Assembly (NCBI RefSeq): GCF_008040105.1
Contig: NZ_VRMG01000005.1
Location: 62,001-126,000, forward strand
Direction: 5' to 3'
From: Lacisediminihabitans profunda
GTDB lineage: Bacteria; Actinomycetota; Actinomycetes; Actinomycetales; Microbacteriaceae
DNA length: 64,000 nt
Shown here one piece after another: positions 1-7,552 of this stretch. The notes below the pieces were generated by a model, which saw nothing but the letters and a program-made list of their open reading frames with translations, was not told where the DNA came from and did not search any database. Each line of letters starts with the position of its first letter. Positions within the stretch are counted from its first letter, which is position 1. A program made the translations under genes and the position numbers.

Positions 1-347
1 TTAAAGACACGGCAACCTGTCGCACGAGCGATCTCCGCGACAACGGCGACGTTCGCCTCGAACTGGTCGCGTCGGTCCGGTAGTGACACCACCCCTCGCT
101 CTCCGCCGGCCATGTCGCCCGCCCAGAGGTTCATGCCCCTAAGGGCGATGCCCGACTTGCTGATCGCGGATGTCAGCCTCACGAGATCGGCAGCGATGGG
201 TACCGCGTCGGCGAACGGCCACCAGAGCTCGACGGAGTGGAAGCCCGCGCTCGCCGCCGCGGAGAATCGGTCGAGCAGGGGCAATTCGGTGAATAGCAAC
301 GAGACATTTGCCACCAGGTCGAATTCGCCTGCAGGCACGCTGGGCAT
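1..347 (-). CDS. otnI: Hydroxypyruvate / 2-oxotetronate isomerase family protein, partial (N-terminal 115 residues)
   Basis: The gene runs off the left edge of the window. The visible N-terminus has the Hyi/OtnI TIM-barrel pattern: a first strand followed by LLFTELPLLDRFSAAASAGF, then VELWWPF, LRGMNLWAGDMAGGERG and a stretch ending ATGCRVF. In this family the protein isomerises hydroxypyruvate, or 2-oxotetronate to 3-oxotetronate. It is the last visible gene of a minus-strand operon, 3 bases after the stop of the 3-hydroxyacyl-CoA-dehydrogenase-like gene and downstream of denD. DenD and OtnI act in sequence in the known D-erythronate pathway, so OtnI is the preferred reading. A hydroxypyruvate isomerase or another sugar-phosphate isomerase/epimerase remains possible because the catalytic half is outside the window. 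Confidence 0.72.
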   Translation of the reverse strand, partial: MPSVPAGEFDLVANVSLLFTELPLLDRFSAAASAGFHSVELWWPFADAVPIAADLVRLTSAISKSGIALRGMNLWAGDMAGGERGVVSLPDRRDQFEANVAVVAEIARATGCRVF

Positions 348-350
348 CGC

Positions 351-1313
351 TCAGAGCCCTGGTGCGGGCCCGAGGGCCTTCCGAAGCGCCGAGAGCGCTA
401 CGTACGCCCGGTTGCGGTAGTCGACGAGGGCAACCACGTCCTTCGCGTCGATGTCCAGGAACCCGCCGCCCGACTTGATGCCCAGGTGACCGTGCGCGAC
501 CATCGAACTCAACATGGCGGGCGACGCGAGTCGTTCTCCATATTCCGCCTCGAGCGAGGAATAGGACGCATTGTAGACATCCAGGCCAGCCATGTCGGCG
601 ATGGCGAACGGGCCGAAGAGAGCCAACCGGAATCCAAAGGCGTTCGAGACCACCTCATCGACCTCGGATGGGGTAGCGCTGCCCTCCTCGACGATTCGTA
701 CCGCCTCTTTGAAGAGGGCGAACTGCAGCCGGTTCGCGACAAATCCCGGGGTGTCCGCGACGCGCACCGGGGCCTTGCCCGCGCTGCGAATGAATGCCTC
801 AACGGTGTCGACGACGTCCGCGCGGGTCGCCTCAGCCGCGATCAGCTCCACGGCGGGAATGAAGGGAGCCGGGTTCATCCAGTGCACACCGAGGAATCGT
901 TCGGGGTGTCGAACGGATTGCGCGAGTTCCTGGATCGGGATCGCCGAGGTATTGCTACCGATCACGGCTGAGGCGGGCGCCGCTGCGGATATCCGGGATA
1001 AGGCATCCGCCTTAATCTCGCGGCTCTCTGGCACCGCTTCCGTGACGTAATCGGCCTCGGCAACAGCATCTTCGAGGGTGGGCGCGATGCGCAGCCGACT
1101 CCTCAGAACCATCGCTGAACCCTGATCGAGCAGATGGGCGATCTCGAAGGCTTCGGCCTCCTTCACGATCCGCTCGAAGGCGAGCGATGCCGTTTGCTCG
1201 TCAACGTCGCCCAGTGTCACCGTGGAGCCCGCCAGGGCGAGCACCTGCGCGATCCCGCCGCCCATGTAGCCGGACCCGATTGCCGCGACACGACATTGCG
1301 AATTGACCGTCAT
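351..1313 (-). CDS. 3-hydroxyacyl-CoA dehydrogenase-like NAD-dependent oxidoreductase
   Basis: A 320-residue protein. The N-terminal Rossmann domain carries the dinucleotide-binding loop GSGYMG and a D at the end of strand 2 (GDVDE), which points to NAD. The C-terminal helical domain carries NTPGFVAN-like DTPGFVANRLQ and the GIKSGGGFLD terminus seen in HBDH/3HCDH and L-gulonate dehydrogenase proteins. The ATG at 1313 overlaps the denD stop by 4 bases (ATGA), which fixes the start; the longer upstream frame is out-of-gene. The neighbours are sugar-acid enzymes, so the substrate may be a hydroxy acid or its CoA thioester rather than a fatty acyl-CoA. The sequence does not decide this. Confidence 0.85.
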   Translation of the reverse strand: MTVNSQCRVAAIGSGYMGGGIAQVLALAGSTVTLGDVDEQTASLAFERIVKEAEAFEIAHLLDQGSAMVLRSRLRIAPTLEDAVAEADYVTEAVPESREIKADALSRISAAAPASAVIGSNTSAIPIQELAQSVRHPERFLGVHWMNPAPFIPAVELIAAEATRADVVDTVEAFIRSAGKAPVRVADTPGFVANRLQFALFKEAVRIVEEGSATPSEVDEVVSNAFGFRLALFGPFAIADMAGLDVYNASYSSLEAEYGERLASPAMLSSMVAHGHLGIKSGGGFLDIDAKDVVALVDYRNRAYVALSALRKALGPAPGL

Positions 1314-2332
1314 CGCTGGTCCTCGTCTCGTGTGGTTGAGAGCGCGCGTGCGCGGTCGAGGTCGTCGAGGTAGGAGCGAATGACGCTCTCGAAGTCGGGG
1401 TCGGCCTCGAGCCCGAGTGATTTGGCGCGCTCGGAATTGAACTTGGCGGGCCATGAGGTGACGATTTCGGCGATTCGTGCATCGGGGATCCAGTCCACAA
1501 GCGCGGCGACCTCTGGGCCGGCCACTGCGGACAAGGCATCGACGATTCCGCCGACCGTCACGGTCAGCGCTGGCAAGGTGAGGGCGGTCAGTGGACCCCA
1601 CTCCACATCCGTCGCGGTCGCCGCCCGCACAAGGCCCTCAATCGTGCTGGCCGGAGAGAGTACAGCTACCTCGGTCCCGGGCGGTACGGGGCTGACGCTT
1701 CTGACGCCGGCCATGGGCTCTCGAACAATCCCCGAGAGGAACCCGGAAGCCGCCGCGTTCGGGACTCCCGGTCGAACTGTCACTGTCATCAAACGGACGG
1801 TGCGACCCGGAACCAGACCCTGGCGCGCGTAGTCGGCAACGAGCTGCTCGCCGATGAACTTCTGGATTCCGTAACTCGATTGAGGCGTTGGCAATGTCGA
1901 GTCTTCGATCACGTCAGGAAGGGGAAGCAGCGACGTTCGCCCGAAGACGGCAAGTGAGCTGGCGAAGATCAGGCGGGGCGGGCGGGATTGCCTGCGGCAG
2001 GTTTCGAGTAGCTGCAGCGTCGCCGCGAGGTTCACCGTCATTCCGAGGTCGAAGTCTGCCTCAGCAGCGCTCGAGACCACCGCGGCGAGGTGGAAGACCA
2101 GATCGCTGTCGTCGAGCAACCCGGTCGGCAGCAGTTCGGCGAGGTCACCGACGACCGAAGTGACTCGGGAGTCCTCCAAAAGGTCGACCTGCGGGCTCAC
2201 CCGGTCCACCAGCACGATCTCGTCTATTCGGCGGAGTGTTTCTCCCGTCACGGGCAATTCGCCGAGGGAGAGCAAGGAACGTGCCAGACGGTCGCCGAGG
2301 AAGCCGGCACCTCCCGTGATGATGATTCTCAT
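1310..2332 (-). CDS. denD: D-erythronate dehydrogenase (DenD), NAD-dependent epimerase/dehydratase family
   Basis: A 340-residue extended SDR. It starts with IITGGAGFLGDRLARSLL (GxxGxxG cofactor loop) and has the SSLAVFG segment and the YxxxK catalytic pair in SSYGIQKFIGEQLV. The C-terminal part (RPGVPNAAASGFLSGIVREP, then LTLPALTVTVGGIVDAL) is the pattern of the D-erythronate dehydrogenase branch of this superfamily. DenD oxidises D-erythronate at C2 to a 2-oxotetronate, which OtnI isomerises; the isomerase-like gene is two genes downstream. An AAGGA ribosome site lies just before the ATG, 5 bases after the lactonase stop. The assignment rests on family resemblance plus the tetronate genes in the same region. 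Confidence 0.8.
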   Translation of the reverse strand: MRIIITGGAGFLGDRLARSLLSLGELPVTGETLRRIDEIVLVDRVSPQVDLLEDSRVTSVVGDLAELLPTGLLDDSDLVFHLAAVVSSAAEADFDLGMTVNLAATLQLLETCRRQSRPPRLIFASSLAVFGRTSLLPLPDVIEDSTLPTPQSSYGIQKFIGEQLVADYARQGLVPGRTVRLMTVTVRPGVPNAAASGFLSGIVREPMAGVRSVSPVPPGTEVAVLSPASTIEGLVRAATATDVEWGPLTALTLPALTVTVGGIVDALSAVAGPEVAALVDWIPDARIAEIVTSWPAKFNSERAKSLGLEADPDFESVIRSYLDDLDRARALSTTRDEDQR

Positions 2333-2337
2333 GGTCC

Positions 2338-3258
2338 TTACTCTCCCGATCGAATAGTGAGCGGGGCTGCCCCGACCCGAGTTCTGAGCGTTCGTACCGT
2401 GGTCGACATGCAGATGAACAGGGTCCGTCCGTCATCGCCACCCCAGGTGAGGTTGGCGCTGGTCTCGTCCGTCTCGATAATGCCGAGAAGGTCACCGCTT
2501 GGTGCCAGCACCCAGATGCCTCCGCGAGCAGTGCACCAGATATTGCCGAATTCGTCGCATCTCATGCCGTCGGGGTTGCCTCGGCCCGGGATGTCCGTGT
2601 CGCCCATCCCCGCGTGGAACGGTCGACCGGGGGAGAGCCCGCCATCCGGCGCGACGTCGAAGGCGCGCACGCCGTGCAGGTCGTCGATGTAGAGCACGCT
2701 CTCGTCTGGCGAGAAGCACAGCCCGTTCGGCTGGTCGAACTCGTCACGCGCCACCACTAGTCGGGTCTCGCCACCCCCGGGCGGCACCATGAACACTCCC
2801 TGGAATCCGAGCTCAAGCCGTCGGTGGACTCCTACGACGTGGTCCCAGCGGCCGTAATCGGGGTCGGAGAAGTACACAGTCCCATCGGATCGCTCGACGA
2901 CGTCGTTGGGGCTGTTGAGGTAGGTACCCTCGAAATGGAATGCGACCAACTCGCGGTGTCCGTCGCGAAGCTCCCGCACCACGGAGCTGGTCACGTGTTC
3001 GCAGACGAGCAGGCTGCCGTCACGGGCCAGCGTCATCCCGTTGCCGATGCGATTGGGTTTCGCCGTGAGCACGGCAGCATCGGCTTCCGTCCACCGCCAG
3101 CGGGCGTCATTCTGGATGTCGTTGAACTGCAAGGACCGGTCGGCGGAATTCCAGACGGGTCCTTCCACAAACCTGAACCCCGATGCGATGGTGGTGAATT
3201 CCTCCGCGGGGTCGAGGAGCCGCTCGATGGCGGGCGTGCTGTGCGAGATGGTTACCAT
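2338..3258 (-). CDS. SMP-30/gluconolactonase family lactonase
   Basis: A 306-residue six-bladed beta-propeller of the SMP-30/gluconolactonase family. Family motifs are visible: FVEGPVWN near residue 30 (metal-binding Glu), the NSPNDVV segment with the metal-ligand Asn, FSDPDYG, QPNGLCFSPDE and GNPDGMRCDEFGN. These enzymes hydrolyse aldonolactones to aldonic acids. As first gene of the denD operon it would supply erythronate or another sugar acid from its lactone. ATG at 3258 is chosen because GGAGAG lies 9 bases upstream. An in-frame ATG 24 codons earlier lacks such a site and would run into the divergent promoter region. No signal peptide, so cytoplasmic. Confidence 0.85.
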   Translation of the reverse strand: MVTISHSTPAIERLLDPAEEFTTIASGFRFVEGPVWNSADRSLQFNDIQNDARWRWTEADAAVLTAKPNRIGNGMTLARDGSLLVCEHVTSSVVRELRDGHRELVAFHFEGTYLNSPNDVVERSDGTVYFSDPDYGRWDHVVGVHRRLELGFQGVFMVPPGGGETRLVVARDEFDQPNGLCFSPDESVLYIDDLHGVRAFDVAPDGGLSPGRPFHAGMGDTDIPGRGNPDGMRCDEFGNIWCTARGGIWVLAPSGDLLGIIETDETSANLTWGGDDGRTLFICMSTTVRTLRTRVGAAPLTIRSGE

Positions 3259-3294
3259 GCTCGATTGCTCTCCAATATCTCTACGACACCAATT

Positions 3295-3335
3295 ATTCGA
3301 AAGTCGTTGACGATTCGAATCTTTACACATATCGT
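3295..3335 (+). promoter_or_regulatory. Promoter with paired ATTCGAA operator (site 1), divergent intergenic region
   Basis: Two ATTCGAA elements at 3295-3301 and 3313-3319 are 18 bases apart. The sequence TTGACG (3307-3312) is a good -35 box, and TATCGT (3330-3335), 17 bases on, is an acceptable -10 for the FAH gene at 3379. The operator halves flank or overlap the -35 box, so a bound protein would block polymerase. The same arrangement recurs at 6685-6725. The region also separates this gene from the minus-strand lactonase operon, so both directions may be controlled. Confidence 0.6.
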
Positions 3336-3378
3336 CTGATTAGTCATTTTTCTTAGCCAAAGAGGGCAGTGAACAACA

Positions 3379-4221
3379 ATGCGTTTAGCAAACCTTTCGG
3401 GCCGGCTTGTGATCGTCTCCGGGTCGAAGGCCTCGGATGTCGAGGCTCTCAGCATCGGCCGGTTCTCTTCGGATCCGCAAGCAATCTACGGGGAGTGGGA
3501 TGAGTTCACGACGTGGGCGAGGACCGCGGACCTGACCGCGGGCGTCCCCTTTGACCACCATGACCTCCTCGCTCCAGTTCCCCGCCCGCGGCAGATCTTT
3601 GCGGTCGGCCTGAACTATCAGGAGCACGCGTCCGAAGTCGGGCTCGTGGCATCAAAAGTTCCGATCGTCTTCACCAAGTTCGTCTCGTCGATCACCGGAC
3701 CGCGGGCAGACGTCCCCCACCCGGGCGGCGACGTCGACTGGGAGGTGGAGCTCGTGGTGGTGATCGGCAAGACAGCGCGAAACGTGAGCGAGTCGGACGC
3801 CTGGGAGCACGTCGCCGGCCTCACTGTAGGGCAGGACATCTCGGAACGCATCACGCAGCACGAGGGTGCCACCCCCCAGTTCAGCCTCGGCAAGTCGTTT
3901 CCCGGCTTTTCGCCGATGGGACCGTGGCTCGTCACGCCGGACGAGTTCTCCGATCCTCGCGACATAGCCCTCGAGACAATCGTCAACGGTGCCACCCGGC
4001 AGCGCGGCCGAACCTCTGACATGGTGGCATCCGTGGCAACACTCATCACCGCGATGTCCAAGATCCTGGAGCTCCTTCCCGGCGACATCATCTTCACGGG
4101 GACGCCATCGGGAGTCGGCCTGGGGATGAAGCCGCCGCAGTTCCTGTCCGTGGGCGACGAGCTCGTGTCGCGGATCGAGGGCATCGGCGAGATGCGCAAT
4201 CGGATTGTCGCGGTGGCGTGA
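3379..4221 (+). CDS. Fumarylacetoacetate hydrolase (FAH) family protein
   Basis: A 280-residue FAH-fold protein with the usual small N-terminal domain and a C-terminal catalytic domain. It contains the metal-site pattern DWEVELVVVIG, then VGQDISER, SLGKSFPGFSPMGPWLV and the terminal FTGTPSGVGLGMKPP. Family members hydrolyse or decarboxylate beta-diketo or 2-oxo acids (acylpyruvate hydrolase, diketo-deoxy sugar acid hydrolase). First gene of a plus-strand operon reading into the deacetylase-like gene (GTGA overlap), the Ltp-type protein and DUF35. Substrate unknown; the context suggests a C-C or C-O cleaving step in sugar-acid breakdown. Confidence 0.82.
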   Translation: MRLANLSGRLVIVSGSKASDVEALSIGRFSSDPQAIYGEWDEFTTWARTADLTAGVPFDHHDLLAPVPRPRQIFAVGLNYQEHASEVGLVASKVPIVFTKFVSSITGPRADVPHPGGDVDWEVELVVVIGKTARNVSESDAWEHVAGLTVGQDISERITQHEGATPQFSLGKSFPGFSPMGPWLVTPDEFSDPRDIALETIVNGATRQRGRTSDMVASVATLITAMSKILELLPGDIIFTGTPSGVGLGMKPPQFLSVGDELVSRIEGIGEMRNRIVAVA

Positions 4222-4871
4222 CGGTGTCGAGGCGTCTCTCCCTTACATTCGACAACGGGCCGACGCCCGGTGTGACCGAGCACGTGCTGGCCGAGCTCGC
4301 TGCGCGTGCTGTCTTGGCGACCTTTTTCGTTGTGGGTCGAGACCTGGAACGCGACGGCAGCCGAGAGCTGGTGCAGCGTGCGAAGGATGCGGGGCATCGC
4401 ATTGGCAACCACACGATGACGCACAGCATCCAGTTCGGCACGAGCGACGATCCCGGCCTGCCCGATGCGGAGATCACGGCGGCGCAGGTCGTGCTCGGTG
4501 ATCTGGCCGAGGACGATCGCCTGTTCCGGCCATGGGGTGGAGGCGGAGTGCTCGGACCGAACTTATTGAGCCCCGCCGCCGTCGACCTGCTCGAACGCGA
4601 CGGATACACGCTGGTTCTTTGGAACGGTGTTCCTCGTGACTGGGAGGATGCGACCGGCTGGGTCGATCGGGCGCTCGCTGACATCGAGTCCCAGGACTGG
4701 ACGGTGCTCGTGCTCCACGACATCCAGAGCGGGGCAATGGCGCAGTTGGGGCAGTTCCTCGATCGCGTCATCGAATCCGGGGTAGAGATCGTGCAAGACC
4801 TTCCAGACGCCTGCGTGCCAATCCGGCGCGGGAAGCTGGTGGGAAGTCTCGACGACCTCGTCACTCGGTAG
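4218..4871 (+). CDS. Polysaccharide deacetylase (CE4/NodB-like) family protein
   Basis: A 217-residue NodB-homology protein. Motif 1 reads TFDNGP instead of the usual TFDDGP, motif 2 is present as GNHTMTH, and RPWGGGG and LVLHD correspond to the later motifs. CE4 enzymes are metal-dependent de-N- or de-O-acylases. The second Asp of motif 1, normally a metal ligand, is Asn here, so the chemistry or metal site may differ. No signal peptide, so it probably acts on a small intracellular substrate. GTG start overlaps the FAH stop (GTGA), showing translational coupling and suggesting a related step. Confidence 0.75.
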   Translation: MTVSRRLSLTFDNGPTPGVTEHVLAELAARAVLATFFVVGRDLERDGSRELVQRAKDAGHRIGNHTMTHSIQFGTSDDPGLPDAEITAAQVVLGDLAEDDRLFRPWGGGGVLGPNLLSPAAVDLLERDGYTLVLWNGVPRDWEDATGWVDRALADIESQDWTVLVLHDIQSGAMAQLGQFLDRVIESGVEIVQDLPDACVPIRRGKLVGSLDDLVTR

Positions 4872-4894
4872 CGAAACACATGGATACGACCCCC

Positions 4895-4943
4895 CTATAA
4901 CAGCCCCAATAAACAGCCCCACTAGAACAGCCTCTATAAACGG
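4895..4943 (+). repeat. 13-bp tandem repeat, about 3.8 copies
   Basis: Units start at 4895, 4908, 4921 and 4934. The first two end in the same ACAGCCCC, the third in ACAGCCT, and the last is cut short. The array sits in the leader of the Ltp-type gene, between the stop at 4871 and the ribosome site GGACAGGAG (4942-4950). No ATTCGAA element is present here, so this could be a different regulator site or a slippage-prone spacer. Confidence 0.6.
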
Positions 4944-4956
4944 ACAGGAGTAGCTC

Positions 4957-6132
4957 TTGGCAACCAGAGCGATAATCGCAGGGATTGGCGAATCCCCCCT
5001 CGGCAAGGTGCCGGGGATGACCGCCCTCGGCATCATTGTTGATGCCGCGCTGAACGCGATCGAAGACGCGGGACTCACCGTGCAAGACATCGACGGCATC
5101 ATCCTCCACCCCGCCTTTCACGTGTCTCCGCGGTACCACATCATCGTCGCGGAGACCCTCGGCATCTATGTGAAGACGATGGCCGACACAACCATGATGG
5201 GCGGCGCCTCCTATGGAGTCGCCATCGAGCGGGCCAAGCAGGCGGTCGAGAGCGGCCTGTGCAAGAACGTCCTGATCGTGGGTGGCGAGAAGCTCGCGAC
5301 CGGCCACGTGAGCGGGTCGGCGATGATGGCCTCCGTCGGTGCGCACAATCTGGACTACGAGTACCCGTTCGCGGCGACGATCCCGGCCTACTATGGCCTG
5401 CTGGCCCAGCGCTACCTGCACGACTACAACGCCGACGAGAGCGACCTCGCCCAAATAGCCGTCGCGACTCGCAAGCACGCGGCGCGCAACCCGAACGCGA
5501 CGATGCGTGAGCCGATCTCGGTGGACGACGTGCTCAACTCGCCGATCATCTCATCACCGCTTCACCGGCTCGACTGCTCCCTCGTCTCCGACGGCGGTGC
5601 GGCCTACGTCATTTCAGCGGCGGGGACAAGCAAGGACCCGTCACGCGAGGTCGAGGTGCTCGGTATCGGGCAGGCGCAGTCGTATTACCACATGGGTCAG
5701 CTCGCCGAAGGAAAGGGCGATCACGATCTCGTACGCACCGTCGTGGATGTGGCCGGCAAGCGTGCCTTCTCGCAGGCGGGCCTCACGCCGGCCGAGATCA
5801 ACATGGCGAACATCTACGACAGCTTCACTATCACGGTGATCGTGCAGCTCGAAGACCTCGGTTTCTGCGAGCGGGGAACCGCTGGAAAGTTCGCGGCGGA
5901 GGGAAACATCGACCCGGGTGGAAAGCTGCCGGTAAACACCCACGGCGGCCTGCTGAGCAACGCACACCCCGGCGCCTGCGGGGGAATGCTCGGCTTCACC
6001 GAGGCCGTGCGTCAGCTGCGAGGCGAGGCTGGCCTGCGCCAGGTGGCAAAGCATGACAACGCGCTCGTCAGCTCGGCGAGTGCCGTGGCATCCAACTTCT
6101 CTGTCAGCATCCTCGGCGCTCCGATTCAGTAA
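4957..6132 (+). CDS. Ltp/SCP-x type thiolase-fold protein (possible acyl-CoA retro-aldolase)
   Basis: A 391-residue thiolase-fold protein of the lipid-transfer/SCP-x branch. It has LIVGGEK, the NIYDSFTITV segment and the C-terminal NTHGGLLSNAHPGACGG. The position that carries the nucleophilic Cys in true thiolases reads MMGGASYGVA, without Cys. Ltp proteins lacking this Cys, paired with a DUF35 protein, act as retro-aldolases on beta-hydroxyacyl-CoA in steroid side-chain degradation. Here the DUF35 gene follows 11 bases downstream. TTG start at 4957 with GGACAGGAG 6 bases upstream. Role inferred: cleaving a hydroxyacyl-CoA intermediate in this catabolic block. Confidence 0.78.
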   Translation: MATRAIIAGIGESPLGKVPGMTALGIIVDAALNAIEDAGLTVQDIDGIILHPAFHVSPRYHIIVAETLGIYVKTMADTTMMGGASYGVAIERAKQAVESGLCKNVLIVGGEKLATGHVSGSAMMASVGAHNLDYEYPFAATIPAYYGLLAQRYLHDYNADESDLAQIAVATRKHAARNPNATMREPISVDDVLNSPIISSPLHRLDCSLVSDGGAAYVISAAGTSKDPSREVEVLGIGQAQSYYHMGQLAEGKGDHDLVRTVVDVAGKRAFSQAGLTPAEINMANIYDSFTITVIVQLEDLGFCERGTAGKFAAEGNIDPGGKLPVNTHGGLLSNAHPGACGGMLGFTEAVRQLRGEAGLRQVAKHDNALVSSASAVASNFSVSILGAPIQ

Positions 6133-6143
6133 GGGGACATCAC

Positions 6144-6557
6144 ATGCAGCACATCACAAGACCACTTCCCTCCATCACCCAGGACAACGAAGACTTCTGG
6201 AGATCCACGAGGGAGCACGCCGCCAGACTCCAGCGCTGCAATGCGTGCGAGAAGTTCTGGTACTACCCAGGTCCCGTCTGCCACAACTGCGGAGCGCGGA
6301 ACTGGACGTGGACCCTGTTGAGTGGCGTCGGCACCATTTACAGCTACTCGGTGCTTGAGCGCGCGAAAGGCAATCCGTACGAGGAAGACGTGCCGATCAC
6401 CATCGTCCTGGTGCGGCTGGCGGAGGGTCCAGTCGTCATGTCGAACCTCTTCGACTACGAGCCGGGAGAGCTCGCGATCGATGCCGAAGTGATGATCGAT
6501 TATGAGGATGTCAACGACGAAGTCACCCTGATTGTGTTCCGGCCCGCGCGCCGGTAG
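6144..6557 (+). CDS. DUF35 / OB-fold protein with zinc ribbon, partner of Ltp-type protein
   Basis: A 137-residue protein. The N-terminal helix and rubredoxin-like zinc ribbon show Cys pairs in CNAC (about residue 32) and CHNCG (about residue 48), followed by an OB-fold domain (GTIYSYSVLERA, VPITIVLVRL, GELAIDAEVMIDYED). DUF35 proteins form complexes with Ltp or HMG-CoA-synthase-like proteins and help bind the CoA substrate. It is encoded right after the Ltp-type gene, which makes a two-subunit enzyme likely. Confidence 0.82.
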   Translation: MQHITRPLPSITQDNEDFWRSTREHAARLQRCNACEKFWYYPGPVCHNCGARNWTWTLLSGVGTIYSYSVLERAKGNPYEEDVPITIVLVRLAEGPVVMSNLFDYEPGELAIDAEVMIDYEDVNDEVTLIVFRPARR

Positions 6558-6684
6558 GGGGTCTTCGTGCACCATTCGGCGATCGTTTCGACGCTGACCG
6601 GCATCGAGTCGGCCGGGGGATCACGCATGCGCTGGTGGCGTGATGGATCCGATATTGCACCATGTAAAAGCAGAAGAGCAAGAT

Positions 6685-6725
6685 ATTCGAAAAACGTTGA
6701 CGATTCGAAATTCGTCCCGTAACAT
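6685..6725 (+). promoter_or_regulatory. Promoter with paired ATTCGAA operator (site 2)
   Basis: ATTCGAA at 6685-6691 and 6703-6709, again 18 bases apart, with TTGACG (6697-6702) between them and a -10-like TAACAT (6720-6725) after a 17-base spacer. The region from ATTCGAA through the -35 box is almost identical to that at 3295-3320. It would drive the importer operon that starts at 6763. Confidence 0.62.
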
Positions 6726-6762
6726 CCCGAAGTAAGCAGCCCCGAGAACCAGGAAAGCGTCA

Positions 6763-7551
6763 ATGAAGACTAATCAGGACACCGCAGAGCCGATCCTTGC
6801 TGTCGAGAATGTGTCGAAGAGCTATTCGGGCACCGATGAGGCATCCCTCGTTCTTCGCTCCGTCAACCTCACTGTGGCCAAGTCCGAGTTCATCAGCATC
6901 ATCGGGCCGAGCGGGTGCGGCAAGACGACCCTGATGAAGATCTGCGCAGGCCTGCTGTCACAGACCAGCGGCGTCGTGACATTCGCGGGCAAGGCCGGCA
7001 CCCCGCCTCCCCGCAAGATGGGCGTGGTGTTCCAGTCGGCGGCGCTGCTGCCGTGGCGTACGGTCATGGCCAACATCCTGCTGCCCGCAACGATCCAGAA
7101 AGCAAACATGACGAAGGCGAAGGAGCGGGCACGCGAGCTCCTGGACATGCTCAACCTCGTCGGTGTCGAATCCAAGTACCCCTGGGAGCTATCCGGCGGA
7201 ATGCAGCAGAGGGTCTCGATCGCGAGGTCGTTGGTCCTCGAGCCCGAGGTTCTCTTCATGGACGAGCCATTCGGCGCTCTCGACGCGATGACGCGGGAGA
7301 AGCTGAACCTCGACCTCCAGGCCATTCACGCACGCACCGGCGCCACGATCATGTTCGTCACCCACAACATCGCCGAGGCGGTGTTCCTCTCCGATCGGAT
7401 CGTCGCGATGGCGGCCCGCCCCGGCCGCGTCGCAGACGTCATCGATGTCACGCTGGATCGTCCTCGTACACAGGACAGTTACGTCGACGAAGACTTCAGA
7501 GAAATTGAAACCAGAGTGCGTAACTCTTTTGACCGAGCGGCGGCGAGCTGA
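6763..7551 (+). CDS. ABC transporter ATP-binding protein, nitrate/sulfonate/taurine (SsuB/TauB) type
   Basis: A 262-residue ATPase with Walker A GPSGCGKTT, Q-loop FQSAALLPWRT, signature LSGGMQQR, Walker B VLFMDEPFGALD and switch His in FVTHNIAEAVFLSDR. FQSxALLPWRT and the overall length are typical of the SsuB/TauB/NrtD group. It forms an importer with the permease (one base gap) and the lipoprotein downstream. Substrate not deducible from the ATPase; in this block it is probably a sugar acid or its conjugate rather than a sulfonate. Confidence 0.9.
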   Translation: MKTNQDTAEPILAVENVSKSYSGTDEASLVLRSVNLTVAKSEFISIIGPSGCGKTTLMKICAGLLSQTSGVVTFAGKAGTPPPRKMGVVFQSAALLPWRTVMANILLPATIQKANMTKAKERARELLDMLNLVGVESKYPWELSGGMQQRVSIARSLVLEPEVLFMDEPFGALDAMTREKLNLDLQAIHARTGATIMFVTHNIAEAVFLSDRIVAMAARPGRVADVIDVTLDRPRTQDSYVDEDFREIETRVRNSFDRAAAS

Positions 7552-7552
7552 C

